Origin: Tetrapyrgos nigripes
Lineage: Eukaryota; Basidiomycota; Agaricomycetes; Agaricales; Campanellaceae
Direction: 5' to 3'
Assembly (NCBI GenBank): GCA_013368315.1
Contig: JAACJM010000011.1
Coordinates: 186,001 to 250,000 of the forward strand
Length of the DNA: 64,000 bases
Position 1 is the first letter of the stretch. Each line of letters starts with the position of its first letter. Below are positions 34,601-48,100 of this stretch, piece by piece. The position numbers and the translations under genes were made by a program. The notes below the pieces were generated by a model. That model ran no database searches, was not told where the DNA came from, and worked only from the letters and a program-made list of their open reading frames with translations.

Positions 34601-35730
34601 CTTCAGGTTCTAGCGGAGACCGTTCCTCCCCTGCTCACAGCCATGGCTCCAACCACAGTCCATCTCAAACCTCTGGCCAAGGTGGAAACACCTCCGGTCT
34701 CACCCTGGACGGCATCATGATGAACGACATGGGCGGCGGTGATATGAACGAGATGAACGTAGGCGAAGGTATGGGTATGGGTATGAGTGGTGAGATGATG
34801 GATGTTTCTGTTCCGATGGGAAACATGGGGATGAACAATATGGGAATGTTTGATATGATGAATGGGGTGAATGGGATGATGGGTATGCCTATGGGTATGG
34901 ATATGGGAGGTATACCTGGACATGGGATCAGTAATGTAAGGGGGATGGGAGGGATGTTCTCCAATCAATATGGGGGGAGAACGCTTCACCCTATGCGTGA
35001 AGAGGGTGAAGGGGAAGTTGAAGGAGAAAACCATGAAGGGAAGCAAGAAGGTATGGATATCGATATGGATTCGGGGAATGCCAAGGGGAGAGGTAAAGAG
35101 GAGTCTGGCATGCTCTCGCCTGTATCGCCTCCAAGGGATGGTCTACCCACCCGGGAGAAACGAAGCAAAACGGGCGGCTCGCCTCTGAGCGAGCCGCATG
35201 AGGTCGAGGAAGACCAAGAGGACCATGACGAAGATAGCGATTCCGAAGGAAGTGACAGGAAGAGGAAGCGACGAAACGGCAGAGGAGGTCCCGGGAAGAG
35301 AGGCGCTGACGAAGACGAAGACTACGTCGACGAAGAGAACCATGATGGTGGTGGTGAGGAAGACGATGAATCTGCCGAAATCTCCAATGTCACCAAGACG
35401 AGGGCTGGAACTCGAGGCAAAGGAAAAACTTTGACAAAAATTGGGACTGGAGAGGAGAAGGAGTCGAGAGGCAGGAGAGGAAGAGACGCAAAATCGAGAC
35501 GAGGGAATGATGAAATCAACGGCGTAGCGACGAGAACCCGAAGGACTGTCAAAGCAAAAGTGGAGGATGACGTTAAGCTTGGTGTTGTGAAGGGTATATC
35601 GGACGTTCAGGATGACGAGGAGAGTGGAAGTGACGATGTGGAAGAACAAGTTGGGAGGCTGAGGACGAGGAGGGCAGCCAGGAGAGTTGCAGGCGTTTTG
35701 GATGATGAAGACGACGGGATGGAGTATTGA
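31666..35730 (+). CDS. bHLH transcription factor with an extended loop
   Basis: A 1058-residue nuclear regulator. Exons: 31666-32177, 32235-32914, 32982-33320, 33882-34257, 34461-35730. The basic region ESHNAVERRRRDNINEKI (about 480-497) carries the H-x3-E-x3-R pattern of E-box binders, followed by helix 1 ending at Pro505. The loop is about 115 residues, Ser/Asn/Gly-rich, before helix 2 (NKGMILRKSVEYIRYLQQLV, from about 620), which runs into a short coiled coil (RNRELEQELKAY), as in USF/CBF1/MITF-type bHLH-zipper proteins. Flanks: His/Gln/Gly-rich N-terminal half, a Met/Gly/Asn-rich stretch after the zipper, then acid-rich and Lys/Arg-rich (KRKRR) segments near the C-terminus. The intron inside the loop is 561 nt, about ten times the local norm. 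Start at 31666 has good context. Confidence 0.88.
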
Positions 35731-38464
35731 ATGCTTTTTTGATGTTGTGGTTTCGATTGCCTGTTCTGCTTTGCCCTGCTCTCCCGTATTGTTTCTTTCG
35801 ACTTTTTCATTTATGAGGCGTTCACTCTCGCGACAGACACTATTCTTCTTTGCCTTATCTACGATGATGTTATCAACGACGACCTCAGAAACCCCAAAAT
35901 CTACATCCACGGCGTCCTGACTCTTGTTCTCGTTTCCCTCATCTCCTTGCTGCCGTCGTCTTTCCCTCTTCTATCTCGCCATCTGTCATTTCATCTTGCT
36001 GCTCTCGCTTCTTTTGTGTATTTGTTTTGTGTTGATTCCCTGCCGTTCACGATTAATACCTACCTGCTTGTATGCTTGTTATTGCTTCACCCTGGGTTTT
36101 GAGTGTCATGTTCCACACCAAAGAACTACTTTCTAACTATATTCGTTCCATCTTCTCCAAACGTTCTTTGATCTTACTCGTGTATCTGTTTACCTTTGTC
36201 CCTTGTCCCCTTCACGTCCCATCATGGTCGAGATATTATTCTCTTTCTGAGATTTATCTGGTCATGAAAATGCCTTCTGCAAAACTGTAACAATGTCCTA
36301 TCTAAAGATACCATTCGTTTACATCTGTACTAGTACGTACTTATGCTCACTCATGAATATCAGAAAGCTTTCTTTGAATGAAGCAGTGTTGACAAGAATT
36401 TGAATAGTTCAATCTTCTCTTCGTTTTGGTCTATGAAGTTCGGCCGATAGCGTCAGAAGTTAGAACTACGTTAACTTGAAGTCGCTCTATTCCTTAGGAC
36501 TCTTGACAGAGTCTATACGTTCTAACTGAGTACCGGGCTCAGAACATCCTCTCGGATAATTCTCATGTTAATTGTTATGACTTGGCATTGGCAACCTAGG
36601 GAAAAATCTTTGTTGAAGGAATGACGATTGCATATGGCCCCGGGTTAGTTTCTGACGGCTTTGTCGGTTCAGCTGTTGAATGGATGTACTTATGTAGAAC
36701 GTGAAGACGTCAACTTTGTATAAAATCTCTACCTATTGTCAATATTAGAAGGCATGAGGCAAGGAGTAAGCATAAGTAGAGAAAGAATGGATCAGAATCT
36801 TAGCCGCGTTGAATGGGCCCGCCAATGGGTTTGGGAGTATGACGGCGGGGGTGGCGTCGATTTCTGGAAACATCCTAATTTTCATGCGAAGACATATTCT
36901 AAGATCCGCATCAGTGGTGGTGTATAGTGAGAAAGAAGCCACTGACGAAAAGTGCTTCACTGAGAGAGAATCATCCTGAAATAGGTTACATGCTGTACGT
37001 GAGGCGGGTGAAGACCTAAAAATTCATTGACAGTGATGTTTAAACAGTGGGGAAGTAGGTCGATTGGGGATTCTACACGCGTTTGGTGGAGGCGCTCGAG
37101 AAGAACGCCACAGATTAAAATCAATCTGTCAGTAGGCAAGTTCGTATGGTAAGATGGAGAGAAAAGATTGACAATGCTCGGACACCAATATATTTCATCG
37201 TCAACGAGTATCAGAAGGGGATTGTGGGTGTAGCAAAGAGTAAGAAAGAAACATAAACTTTTACATCTTAGCTTTCTCACCGCATGGAGGGTAACTTGAT
37301 TTAGACTTCGATGATCGGACCGACATTCTCAAACGTCAAGAAAAAACATACTTATCTGGAAACCGACCGAAAAAGATCTTCCAGAAAGAAGCGGTCCCCA
37401 GGGTCCTGTCTTTGATGGTTCACTGATGGTAGAAGCCAGAGAAACTCCATTGGATCTGGTATTAGTGCTGAGGGAACATCATATCACCGAGTGCGGAGTT
37501 CCGGATCTTGCAGACTGAAGTTGCTCATTCGGGGTCTTTCAGTCAGAAATCGTTCACTCTGCTCATTGGGCGGGGATAAGCAATCCAACTTCTTCCGTTC
37601 GATGATTATTCCTTCGTCGTTACGCCGCGTCCGAGTATTGAAGGTGAGGGAACGGCACTGTAGGTGGCTGAAGGACTGAACGTTTCATACTAGTCTATAG
37701 GCCAGTCCAGAGAAACGCTGGGCAGTCACTTCAGTAATCAGCTATCTATATATACGATGGTTGTTGTTATTAGCAGCAGTAGACGCGTGCAGTACGAGGG
37801 AGCTTTGGCTAATCAGAAGGCTTGAACAGAAATCGAAACTGAATGGAAATGAAGTCGATTTCGGATTTACAATGTACATTGAAATAAGTAGCCAGGACAT
37901 ATGTACAAGGCATGACAATCCGAAAATATACCCAGAGCGCTCGAATCTACACCACAGGAACAGAAGTCCAAGCAATATCCGGATATCCGGGATATTCACG
38001 TTCGTGGGCAATGATTCGGAAGTCCAGGATTAAAGAAGTACTGGTTAGGTCGAGATGGCTGCCAGAAACCGGGCGAGGACATAGAGGACTAGACAGTGAT
38101 AGTGTAGACTGGCAGAGCCTTGGTAATCTGCGGTAAAAAAAAAAGTGAACTGAAAAACAGTGTGCTGGCTCTGTAGCGACTTTGTAGTGAGTTTTTCTTG
38201 GAAGCCTACCATATTATTGGACAAGGCACCTACTTACCATGATATCTCAGATGACCCAGTCTTAATGAAATCAAGATCTGAAGTCCTGTTTTGCGTCCAA
38301 GGATCACGAGGGTCACTGGTTGACTACACTTAGCCCTCGGCCCCGAAACCTTGAAGAGCTGGTTCATGCTACAAGAGATCAACAATAGCTCAAGACGGCT
38401 GGAATTCTTCCGCGTAGAACTCCGTTCTACTTGAGACACAGAAGCCAGCGGGACTGAACCAGTA
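35731..38464. other. Gene-free stretch after the bHLH gene
   Basis: Begins with the 3' flank of the bHLH gene (pyrimidine-rich to about 36.3 kb). No gene model could be built to 38.46 kb; open frames are short and without motifs. Confidence 0.4.
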
Positions 38465-39243
38465 CAGTCATGTACCGGTCCTTGAGACACTAATTTGAAT
38501 TCTGTCTCTAATACTCAAAACACTGCAAATATACCAAATCTTTTCTTCTCGGCTACTTTAGCAAACCTTAAGGCATATTTTAAGCTACAGTAAGTGGTGG
38601 ATAAGAGTAGTGTAAGTCGCAGTAGGAATATTTCTTCAAGAAAGTCCAAATGTCACGCTTTCGGGCTCCTTGAGACACTGTGACAATGTTAGGTAAGCGG
38701 CCTCAATCCTCGTCCATGGTGTTCCCTGGGCCGACCAGTTTTCTGCTTAGACATGTCATGGGCCTTCTTTGGTTAGACTGTGCCTTTCCTACTGCAATGG
38801 AGATGCTCAAATGAGAAGATTATGTGGAGAATGAAGTGGAAATGATCGAAATACTTCCCATGGTCGCGTTGAGCTGTCACGCTTTTCGCGACCTTTTTTT
38901 CGAGAGCCTCCTGCTACATTGTTTATTGGTCTACTGCTTAAACAAGTATTGGTACTTCAAGTTATAATCCATATCTTCATGATCAGGCCAAATTTGGGAC
39001 CAAAAACCACCCTTAAAATGTCTCCAGACGCATCCCAAAATTTGACGCGTCTCAAAATGAGTCAATTTAGACATCCATCTGGGCACCACACCCACACATC
39101 TCACTCATGATGGCCAAGTCTTTCACAAAAGGCAAAGCAAGTGTATATCTATATATTTGACTAACCTAGAAGCAGAAAGAGAGATAGTAATTATGAGATA
39201 TACGTAGATCTTTACGAGTGTCTCAAGGACCGGTACATGACTG
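38465..39243. mobile_element. Tc1/mariner-like non-autonomous element
   Basis: Perfect 27-bp terminal inverted repeats, 38465-38491 and 39217-39243, starting CAGTCATGTACCGG, flanked on each side by TA (38463-38464 and 39244-39245), the target duplication of the Tc1/mariner superfamily. The 779-bp interior has no transposase-length frame, so it would need an enzyme supplied elsewhere. An internal partial copy of the terminal repeat (CCTTGAGACACT) lies near 38669. The inverted match extends four bases outward, including the TA, so the exact ends could be two bases further out. Confidence 0.75.
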
Positions 39244-39660
39244 TACTTACGAAGATTTGATGAACAGTGGCTTCCAGTCTCCAGATCTTTTGCATATCGC
39301 CTTGATGTGGACAGTTTAGAATCGAATCAAGTCTGAGCCAAGTGGTCAGCGTGTGCACGCAACGTGTTGCCGGAATCGCAGTACCGTTCTGGAGTAGTGA
39401 GAGTGTTGGAGCAGAGTGACTTCGTAGATAATTTCAACTCCGCGGCAGCTAGACGCGCAGACTCCGCTAGTAGAGCTCTAGAATGCGAGTCTAACCAGAC
39501 CCTAGTGAGGAGTGAGAGCTAGTGAGCATTGTAGAAGTGTTCAAACAACTACTACGACTGCGATGTAGTGACCATGCAGCTAGTAAATTGACAACAGATA
39601 TGCATAAAAGTAATAACTAAAACCTACATTATGTACGTATATACCGACTAGCAGCATCCT

Positions 39661-41631
39661 CTAAATATCCATATCCGAACTGGCGCCCCTTTGCTCCCTC
39701 TCTCTCTCCTTCCCATTATCATTACCCAAATTAGCCAAAAACGCCCCACTCATACCTGATCTCTGCGAGTTACTCCGTCCAAACCCAGTTGACGGGAAAC
39801 CCTTATCCTTGGGTAAATTATCGTTTGACCCATTCCCAGTTCGAATACTCAGACCGGGACTAGGTAACCCAGGACTAGGGAATCCTCTATCCGAGTTGGG
39901 TGTCCTTAATCCGCTTCCGAAATTTGGATTGAGTGGACTGGGAGACGACGTCGACGACTTCTGACCTCGAGCAAAGGCATATGAAGGCGCCTCAACCAAC
40001 ACCGCATCCCCGCCTACTCTATCAGGGTCAACGCCAAACTCGTCTAGCTCGTCCAATTCGTCAACTTCCACGTCGTTAACGACTAGAGGAGTAGTCACGG
40101 TGGAATTTGTCTGTGACTTTGCCTGCTGCTCCTCAGATGTAGCAAGAGGCAACGAAGGAAGGAAGGCTCCACTCGCGGGGGAAGCTAATGGAGGCGATTG
40201 AAGGGATTGGGATTGAGAGGTGTGTGAAGAATTGCTATGCGAGTTGTGTGACGTGTGTGAGACACTCGAAGTCTCGGACGATTTCGAAGACTTTGACTTG
40301 GAAGAGGACTTTTTCTTCTTTTTTCCTCCTGAGACCTCTAGAGCCTGAAGAGCAGGAAGGGAAAGAGGAGCTTGAGAACTGTAGGGTTGCTGAGGGTTCT
40401 GCATTTGTGCCTGGCTGTACGCGACGTACAGTGGGTTCTGATTGGGATCGAATTGACCCTGAGGGTATTGTGGGTGTTGAATATACGCAGGGTGAGGGTG
40501 AGGGTAGGGGTATCCTTGCTGCTGTTCTGGGTACTGCTGGAAAGGAGAAGGATGATGATAACCAGCTGAGGAAGCAACTTGAGAATTCGACGTTTCGGAC
40601 CTAGAGGCAGAGGTCCTTGAACGAGAGTCTGAGTCGCCTGCGCTGCTGCCTCCTGTAGCTCTGTTACGATAGTCCCGTTTGCGGCCGGCGTAGAGACCTC
40701 CACCAAGGTCAACAGCTTCGTCAGCTTCTACATCGGCCTCAGGGTTGAGGCGGTACGATGGAACCTGCTGATCCACGGGTACGAGAAGCTGAGGATTGGA
40801 AGGATGAGGCATCTGGGGAGGGAGTTGATAGAGCCGACCATGTTCGTCGTATTCGTAGACAAAGCCAGGTACCGGCTGCGGCTGCATGTATCCAGGAGGA
40901 AGAGCATCTGCACTTCCTTGGAATCCTTCAAACTCGCCTGTCCCATTATCATTTCTAGCCATAGCCTCTGCCATCCTTTTCAATTCCTTCCTTTCCCTTC
41001 TCTTTCTCCTCCTCTCCTCCTTCTCTCTCCTCCTCTCTACTTCAGCAGCCTCGGCACGAGCACGAGCTTCTATGGCCTCAGCTTCCGCCAGACGAGCCCG
41101 CTCCTCGAGCTGCTCAGGGGTTAAATCGTCTATAACCGCCGGGTCGAGCGAAGTCGCGTCCGAGTCAAATGTCAAAGAACGTGAAGAAGACCTTGTATTT
41201 CCGGTGGCGTCGTTACTTTGCCCGCTTTGATGACGTTGACCACGTTGTCGACGTCTGGAAGCACCATCGTCACCGTTCGTTCTATCCTCCTCCTCATCGC
41301 TATCAGGCAGCCTAATAGCACCAGTCCTCTTCCCAAATAGGTCGAATCCAAAAAGGGATATGGATCTCGCTCCACTCGCACGTTTCTTCTTCCTCTGACG
41401 ACGTCGTCGTGCAGCTTGTGAGTCCCCAACGTTGGAATGAAGAGACACGGTCTCTGCTTCTGTATCTGTGTCCTGTACGTCCGTCAAGAGAGATTCGAGG
41501 TGCCTCGGTGGTCGTCGGTTGAAAGATTCTGCCTCGTCGGCACTGTCGCCAGAAGACTGTCGAAAACATGACAGACAGGAGCCTACTGTTGCATGAACCG
41601 CATCTGACCAGCTTGGGGAATGAAAGTCCAT
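39661..41631 (-). CDS. Intronless low-complexity protein, unknown function
   Basis: A single uninterrupted frame of 656 residues, rare in this intron-rich region. The N-terminus has a short Cys/aromatic motif (SCLSCFR), then acidic and basic clusters (a RRRRQRKKKR run, likely nuclear localisation). A conserved-looking SISLFGFDLFGK segment sits near residue 95, and a highly charged Glu/Arg/Ala coiled coil at about 170-225. The middle is Pro/Gln/Tyr-rich with His, followed by KKKKKSSSKSKSSKSSE and a Ser/Pro-rich tail ending DMDI. No catalytic domain is recognisable. Layout suggests a largely disordered scaffold or nuclear protein. Coding use is even along the whole frame, so I take it as a real gene. 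Confidence 0.75.
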   Translation of the reverse strand: MDFHSPSWSDAVHATVGSCLSCFRQSSGDSADEAESFNRRPPRHLESLLTDVQDTDTEAETVSLHSNVGDSQAARRRRQRKKKRASGARSISLFGFDLFGKRTGAIRLPDSDEEEDRTNGDDGASRRRQRGQRHQSGQSNDATGNTRSSSRSLTFDSDATSLDPAVIDDLTPEQLEERARLAEAEAIEARARAEAAEVERRREKEERRRKRRERKELKRMAEAMARNDNGTGEFEGFQGSADALPPGYMQPQPVPGFVYEYDEHGRLYQLPPQMPHPSNPQLLVPVDQQVPSYRLNPEADVEADEAVDLGGGLYAGRKRDYRNRATGGSSAGDSDSRSRTSASRSETSNSQVASSAGYHHPSPFQQYPEQQQGYPYPHPHPAYIQHPQYPQGQFDPNQNPLYVAYSQAQMQNPQQPYSSQAPLSLPALQALEVSGGKKKKKSSSKSKSSKSSETSSVSHTSHNSHSNSSHTSQSQSLQSPPLASPASGAFLPSLPLATSEEQQAKSQTNSTVTTPLVVNDVEVDELDELDEFGVDPDRVGGDAVLVEAPSYAFARGQKSSTSSPSPLNPNFGSGLRTPNSDRGFPSPGLPSPGLSIRTGNGSNDNLPKDKGFPSTGFGRSNSQRSGMSGAFLANLGNDNGKEREREQRGASSDMDI

Positions 41632-42193
41632 AACTATAGTCCTAGTTGAGAAGCGGAAAGGACGTTATAGTGGACGGTGGTTGGAAGTAAGAGCCAAGTG
41701 ATTTTAGAGCGAGCGCTGTACTTAGCGATGGCACATGTTTCATAAAGTTCCGGCTAACCCCAACCCGCCTTTCCCGGACCCTGGATGGCTCGGGATTTTC
41801 TTTAGCATCTTTTGCAGGCGAGTAGAGTACGGTAAGATAGGAGGATGGGTGTCTTTCCGAACCTATGTACCAGCTACGTATAACCTTAAGTACTACTAGT
41901 ACCATATAAAAATTAGAAGTCTCCCGAAATCAAAATGAACCAGGGCAGGTTAGATCGTAATTACGGTACGCGGCCGCGGATGCGAACCGCCGCAGCTTCC
42001 AAGATTCTGATAAAAACAGGCAGTGCAGGCCTATGGCCTGGTCAGTATTAATCAGTCAAGTACAGATACAACGATACAGTATGTAGCAAGATCCCAAGAC
42101 AGCACTCAAAACGCAGATCGTATCGTAAGACTCTAAAACATCGTAGAGGGTCCGACTAAAAATTTCGTCGGTTTTACGCCAGAAGCACATCGT

Positions 42194-45100
42194 CTACTCC
42201 TGCATCTTATCATCCTCATCCTCATCACTATCATCCTCATCACTACTCTCCTCACCCTCGGCAACATCCAACTCTCCAATCGTAATATCATGATCCGCTC
42301 CCACATAAGAATCACAAATCACATACAACTTGACTTCATGTCTTCCCTTTGGTAGCGTAAACTCCAACTTGACCTTCATCGTCTTGCTCACCGTCACCTT
42401 CTTGATGACAAGGAGTTGCTTCGTCTTGGGTTCGCCAACGACTACCCACCAGTTGGCTAGCTTTTTGACGGGGAAGAAGGGTGCGATGACGGTTTGGTCG
42501 GATTCGGAGCCTTCGTCTTCGTCGTCTTTGGCGAGGACTACGGAGAGGTAGATGGGTGAACCAGCAGTGTATTCGCCCTTGGCGAGCTCGTGCGAGACGT
42601 CGAGAGTCGGGTACGAGTTGACAAACATCGCCACGTCTTGCATTTGGGCAGGTGTCATCTGTAACAACTCGTTCCTCTTGTCATCCTCCATCTCCATAAC
42701 GTCATATACGCTCTCCACTCCAGCATCATTACACCTTTTGATCACATCGCTCTCAAAGTGTGGAACCTGCTTCAACGGCGAATCCCTCTCCCAAACTGCC
42801 TGGACACACATTTGTGCGAGATCCATAGCACCGAGAGCGTTTAACCAAGCGTTGGAGGACATCACGTCTACACAGGCACTTAAGAGGTTTAAGACCTTCT
42901 CTAACACCGCTTTTTGGTCTGCGACGAGATCCGGAGGGAGAGCGATACGCGAGAAGTGAGCTTGGAGGAGGAGGAAGGTTTTGAAGTGAGGAGATTCGAA
43001 CTCGGCGGAAGACGCTTCGAGTTTAACGGGTAGACGATCATAGAGGCGACGGAGGAGGACGTCTTCGTGCCGGCGGATGGGAATGATTTCGAACTCGGCA
43101 GACGAGGAGACGACTTCGAGGAGGCCACGGAGTTTGGTGCGTTCTTTGAGAGAGAGGGTGTAGATTTCGACAGTGACGTCTGTAGATAACATTAAAGTAA
43201 GCTCAGAGTAAAAAGAGGTAGACAAAAAAAGAACATACATGAGATGTTGTAGTAGGCAGCAATCATACCCAGGTTGAGTGCGCTGACGTCCATTTCGTCC
43301 TCTAGAAGCAAATTTAGTCCTGAAACGCACACAGAAGAGACATCTCCACGCACCGATTGCGATACATTTGCTGTTGACCAAATCGCTCAGCGTATTCTCG
43401 ACCATCTCGGACAGGTGATCCGACAAGTGCTGATGGCTGACATTGTACAAGTTGTAGTAGTTGGGATTTTGCGTCATCCGTCGGTAGAAGTACGTCCAAG
43501 TCAAGATATCCTATAACAGACATCACCATCAGTATTGCAAGCAAGAGAAAGAAAAGAAAGCTAAACGTACCATGGCATCCTGCTTGTTCTCAATCGTCTT
43601 GACTGCAATCTCCGCCAAGAAATAGTCGTGCAGCATTACGGGCATATGAGACTCGATAGGAAGACCTTCGGCAAGGAACTTCTTGAAGAAGTCCTTCTTT
43701 GTCTGCTGGCACATTAAAACGCAACGACTCCTTTCGTCTTCTCTTGGTCGACATGCTCTACCCATCATCTGGAGTACATCCATGACAGGGTAATCAACGT
43801 AACGATGTTCCTTGCCCTCATAGTATTGTACTCCCATGATGATGACCATGTAGCTGGCGACTGGCAAAGACCAGGCAGTATCCTACAAAAGTAATCAGTA
43901 ATGAGCGGGAAAGAGGACACAAAGAATAGTACTAACCTTGGAGGCAACCAGAACCTGTACTGCACCACTCTCAAACAACCTCTGAACGATCCTCTTATCC
44001 TGTTTGTCCAGTGCCTCGTGGTAGTACCCAACACCGTGTTTAAGCGTTTCCTTCAACCCCTCGTCGCTCAGATGATCCAAATGTACTTGCAAATCGCTGA
44101 GGTCAACGTTGAGGAATCTATCGGGTTGTTCGTCGGCGGCGCAATGTGTCAAGAGATCGTCAACCGTCAGCCGGCATTGCTTTCGTGAAGGAACGAAGAT
44201 GATAGTTGGTTTCGCTGATGCGTATTCGGAGATTGCCAGGTAGGCGGGTTTGGACATGGCGATCATGAGCGAAGGGAAATGAGGGATAGAGAACGATTGG
44301 AGGTGGATGTCCATGTCGAGGGGTCGTGCACTAGAAAAGAAGATTAGAGGAATAAATGACCTTCAAAAACACAAAGCATACCTGGGAGAGAAGTTGAAGA
44401 TAGCATGTGAGGGTGCGCCTATCCACTCGCCAAGATCCCGAGCATTCGCTAGTGAGACACCACAGGCGACGATACGTGTCTTGATCTCTGTCTGAGCAGA
44501 GACATACCGAGTACGCGATATGATGACCTCATAGGTCGGCCCAATCTCACCACCAACTTGCTGGACCTCGTCGGCAATGAGAAGACCGATATTTTGAACG
44601 TTTTTCCTTTGTCTCCACCGACGAGAAATGACATCCCATTGCGAGGGTGTGCAAACGATGACATCGCCCTTCTCCAGTAATCGCAAGTCAGCACTGGTCT
44701 CACCAGTCAAACTGACAATCTCCTTGCCTCCTTGCAGATTGGAAAACTTGTCTTGCCATTCCTTGACACGCAAGTCGACCATCTCTTGGAAAGGCTCAAT
44801 GCAGACGGCACGAGGTTGTTCGCGTTTGCTCCACAGCCTTAGCAGAGCAAACTCGGCACAGATGGTCTTGCCGCTTCCAGTTGGTGCACCGATGAAGATG
44901 TTCTCGTCCGAGGTATACAGAGCCTGGAAGACTTGTGTTTGGATCTTGTTGAAGGTGTCGATAGTGGAAGAGTATAGGGCTTCGAACTCCTTGTTGTGAA
45001 GAGCTGATAGTGGGAGAGGTTGAAGATCAAGAAGTGGAGTAGGAGGTGGGAATTTTTCGGGGAGAATGAGATGTTTGAAGGAGATGGGCAGACGAGTTTC

Positions 45101-48100
45101 GGCATGTAGCCAACGGTTTGAGATGACGGAGATGTAGTAATTAGGTGGAACGGGTTCAAACATGGGGACGGTGAGCGTGACGCTGTGTTCGTCCTCAGCA
45201 TATCGCTGGAGAAGCAAGAAGTTGTCGTGGAAGAGAATAATCTCCCCGTCGACGTCTTCTACCAAAATAATGAAAGTCTCCGCTCCACCATGTATCTTCT
45301 CATCCCACCGGAAGTCAGGAATGATAGAGAGATCGATCTTGATGAGGGAGCGCGTGATGGGCTGAACTTGGGCTTGAAGCCTAGACACATGTCAGACGTA
45401 GTCAAACCTATCAAAAAGACAACACGCACTGTAATTTCGGGAAGCTGTGGACAAGACGATGGACCAGTCGGCCAGCATTTTGGATACCAATCAGTTCTCC
45501 AATTTCCGGCGGACTCAAGTCAAAGTATCGATACCAAGGCTAGCAAAAGATTGTTGAGTAAGAAGCAATCAAAAGAAAATCGCTGACTTACGAATTGCTT
45601 CCCTTCGGCCTTCCTTACTACTTCAGCAGGCACACCTTTGAACTGGCGGAGAGGCGTCATGGAGCCCCACATCCTCTTCTCGACCATCTTGCAGAGGTCA
45701 AGACACGCTTTTGCTGGAACAGCCCAACCTCGCTTGAGACAAATTTCGAACATTGCTCGGAGGATACTGGAAGGCAAGGTAGTGTCAGCTGAGCTTAGAG
45801 AAGACAAGGACAAAAACATACCGTCCCGCTGATTGTTGGACAAACACCATGTCCGCTACCAAGACAAAACCTAAGGTAATTGTGAGTAGACGACAATGGA
45901 TAGAATGCAGAGGACTTACCGTCAAGCTTGAGTTGAGAGATGTATGCCTGAAGAAGAACATTGATCTTGGCTGCAGGCTCTTCGACGCTTTCCTTAACTG
46001 GTATCGGTACACGTTCCAAGAGCTTTGCAAGCTCCAGTTTCTCCTCTTGGCGAACCTGCGATAGAAAAAAGAGACAAACACTGAGCACAAACGGCAACCA
46101 AACCAGGATAACTAAGACTTACCGGTATCAACTTGAACTCATTTGACAGCGCGAATACCCTGAACAACTCCAACGTCGACATAGATGGGCGAAGATGTTG
46201 ATTATACACCATCATCGAGTTGTATGTCACGTAGTAATGTGATGCAATTCGTCCCAACTCGGTGCTTTGGAATTTACCAGTCGAACGCTCGTATTTGACC
46301 AGCTGACATTTCTCCAGCAGTACCGCAGCGGAATGCACGATGTCGGCCCGCTTCTGAATAAGACTTGGGTCATCCTCGAGGTAATCAACACCGACGCTGT
46401 ACAGAACAGGGTCCTTGAGCATGCGGACATAGCTGTTGAGAGTCAGGGTCAGCGACGAAGTCAAAAAGGAACGAGATCAAGAATACTCACAGGTACGTGT
46501 AGCCCAACCATTGAACGGCTTCGTCGCGATTCCTTATCGTTCCCAAGACAATTTCGGCGTTGAGGTTGTCGGCCAGCTTGGAGACAAACTGGGATTCGAT
46601 GGGCAGCTGCTGGTTGAGCAAACTCAGGTAGTACTGCAGCTCAGAGTGGTTGGTGATAATGATACCCTCACCATAGGTATCATACTGTGGCCGACCAGCA
46701 CGTCCAAGCATCTGCAGAACATCCTGTGATGACAGCTCCACCCATCGTCCTTTCTCGGGATTGTATATCTGAGTACCCTTGATGATGACTGTATGTGCTG
46801 GTAAGTTGACACCCCATGCCAACGTCGCGGTACAGACGAGGACCTGTATAGCACCATCCGCAAACAACTCTTCGACCAACCCTCTGTCCTCCCTGGACAT
46901 ACCAGCATGATGTATACCGAAACCGAAGGGTAACAGATCCTTCAAGTTCGGGTCCTTCACGTTCCCAGCCTCCTCTTGCAAAATCTCCCTCGTCGCACCG
47001 TCAGCTCTGACAAACTGCGTAATCGTCTCCTTCTCCATCGCCATATCCCTCAAAAACTTGGCAGTCTTCGCCGTTTCCTTCCGGGAATGCACAAAAACGA
47101 GGGTCTGATTCTTTCCGGCAGCTTGGTCCAATACCTTCTCGTAGCAGACTTCGTTCATGACCTGGTACCTCTTGATGGCCTTCTTCTCCGTGATACCGAT
47201 AAACTGTTGCTGAAGACCACATGGACGGTACGTGGCGTCGAAGTAAAAGAGACCCTTCGACTCGTCGACACGCAAGAATGTAGCGACATCCTTGTAGTTC
47301 GGTAACGTGGCAGACAGACCAACGAGACGGACATACTCGTTAGTCTGTTCCATACGACGGATGGTACGAGATATGACACTTTCGAGCACAGGACCACGCT
47401 CGTCATGGAGAAGATGAATCTCATCAATAATGATGAGACGGACAAGGTTGGTGTAGCTGGTGTCGGTACTCTTTCGGGTGATGACGTCCCATTTCTCGGG
47501 TGTGGTGACGATGATCTGGGTCTCGGAGATTTGTTGCTTGGTCATTTGGGAGTCACCAGTGAGCTCGCCAACCTTGATACCGAAAACCTTGAGACGAGCG
47601 GTGAAGTTGCCGACCATTTCCTGTACGAGAGCCTTCATGGGAGCGATGTAAACAATCTTGAAGGCGTCCAAGTCGAATGAACCAGTTTCTTCGTCACGGT
47701 ACTTAGCCAACTCATTCAGAATAGTGAGCATGGCGACGTTGGTCTGCAAAGGGATGTCGTCAGTAAGAAAAACCTGTATATAATGCTATCAACGTACCTT
47801 TCCAGCACCAGTAGGAGCACAAAGAAGAAGAGGTTCATCCGTTCCGAAGGCAATGGGATACAGTTTACTTTGTACACGGTTGAGGTTGGGGACAGTGAAA
47901 GCATCCCTGGCCCATGCAGGAAGATCCGATACCGGTACACGCTCGTTATTCCCCTCAGGTTTTGATTTGGGCGCTGGTACATGGATTTCCTCGTAGCCCT
48001 TTTTCGACCTCTTGAAGGACCCATCAGGAAGTTTGCACTTCTTGTTCGACATGAGGTGCCCACCCTGACTGAAAGCCATGCTCTCCAAGTCTACAGTGCC

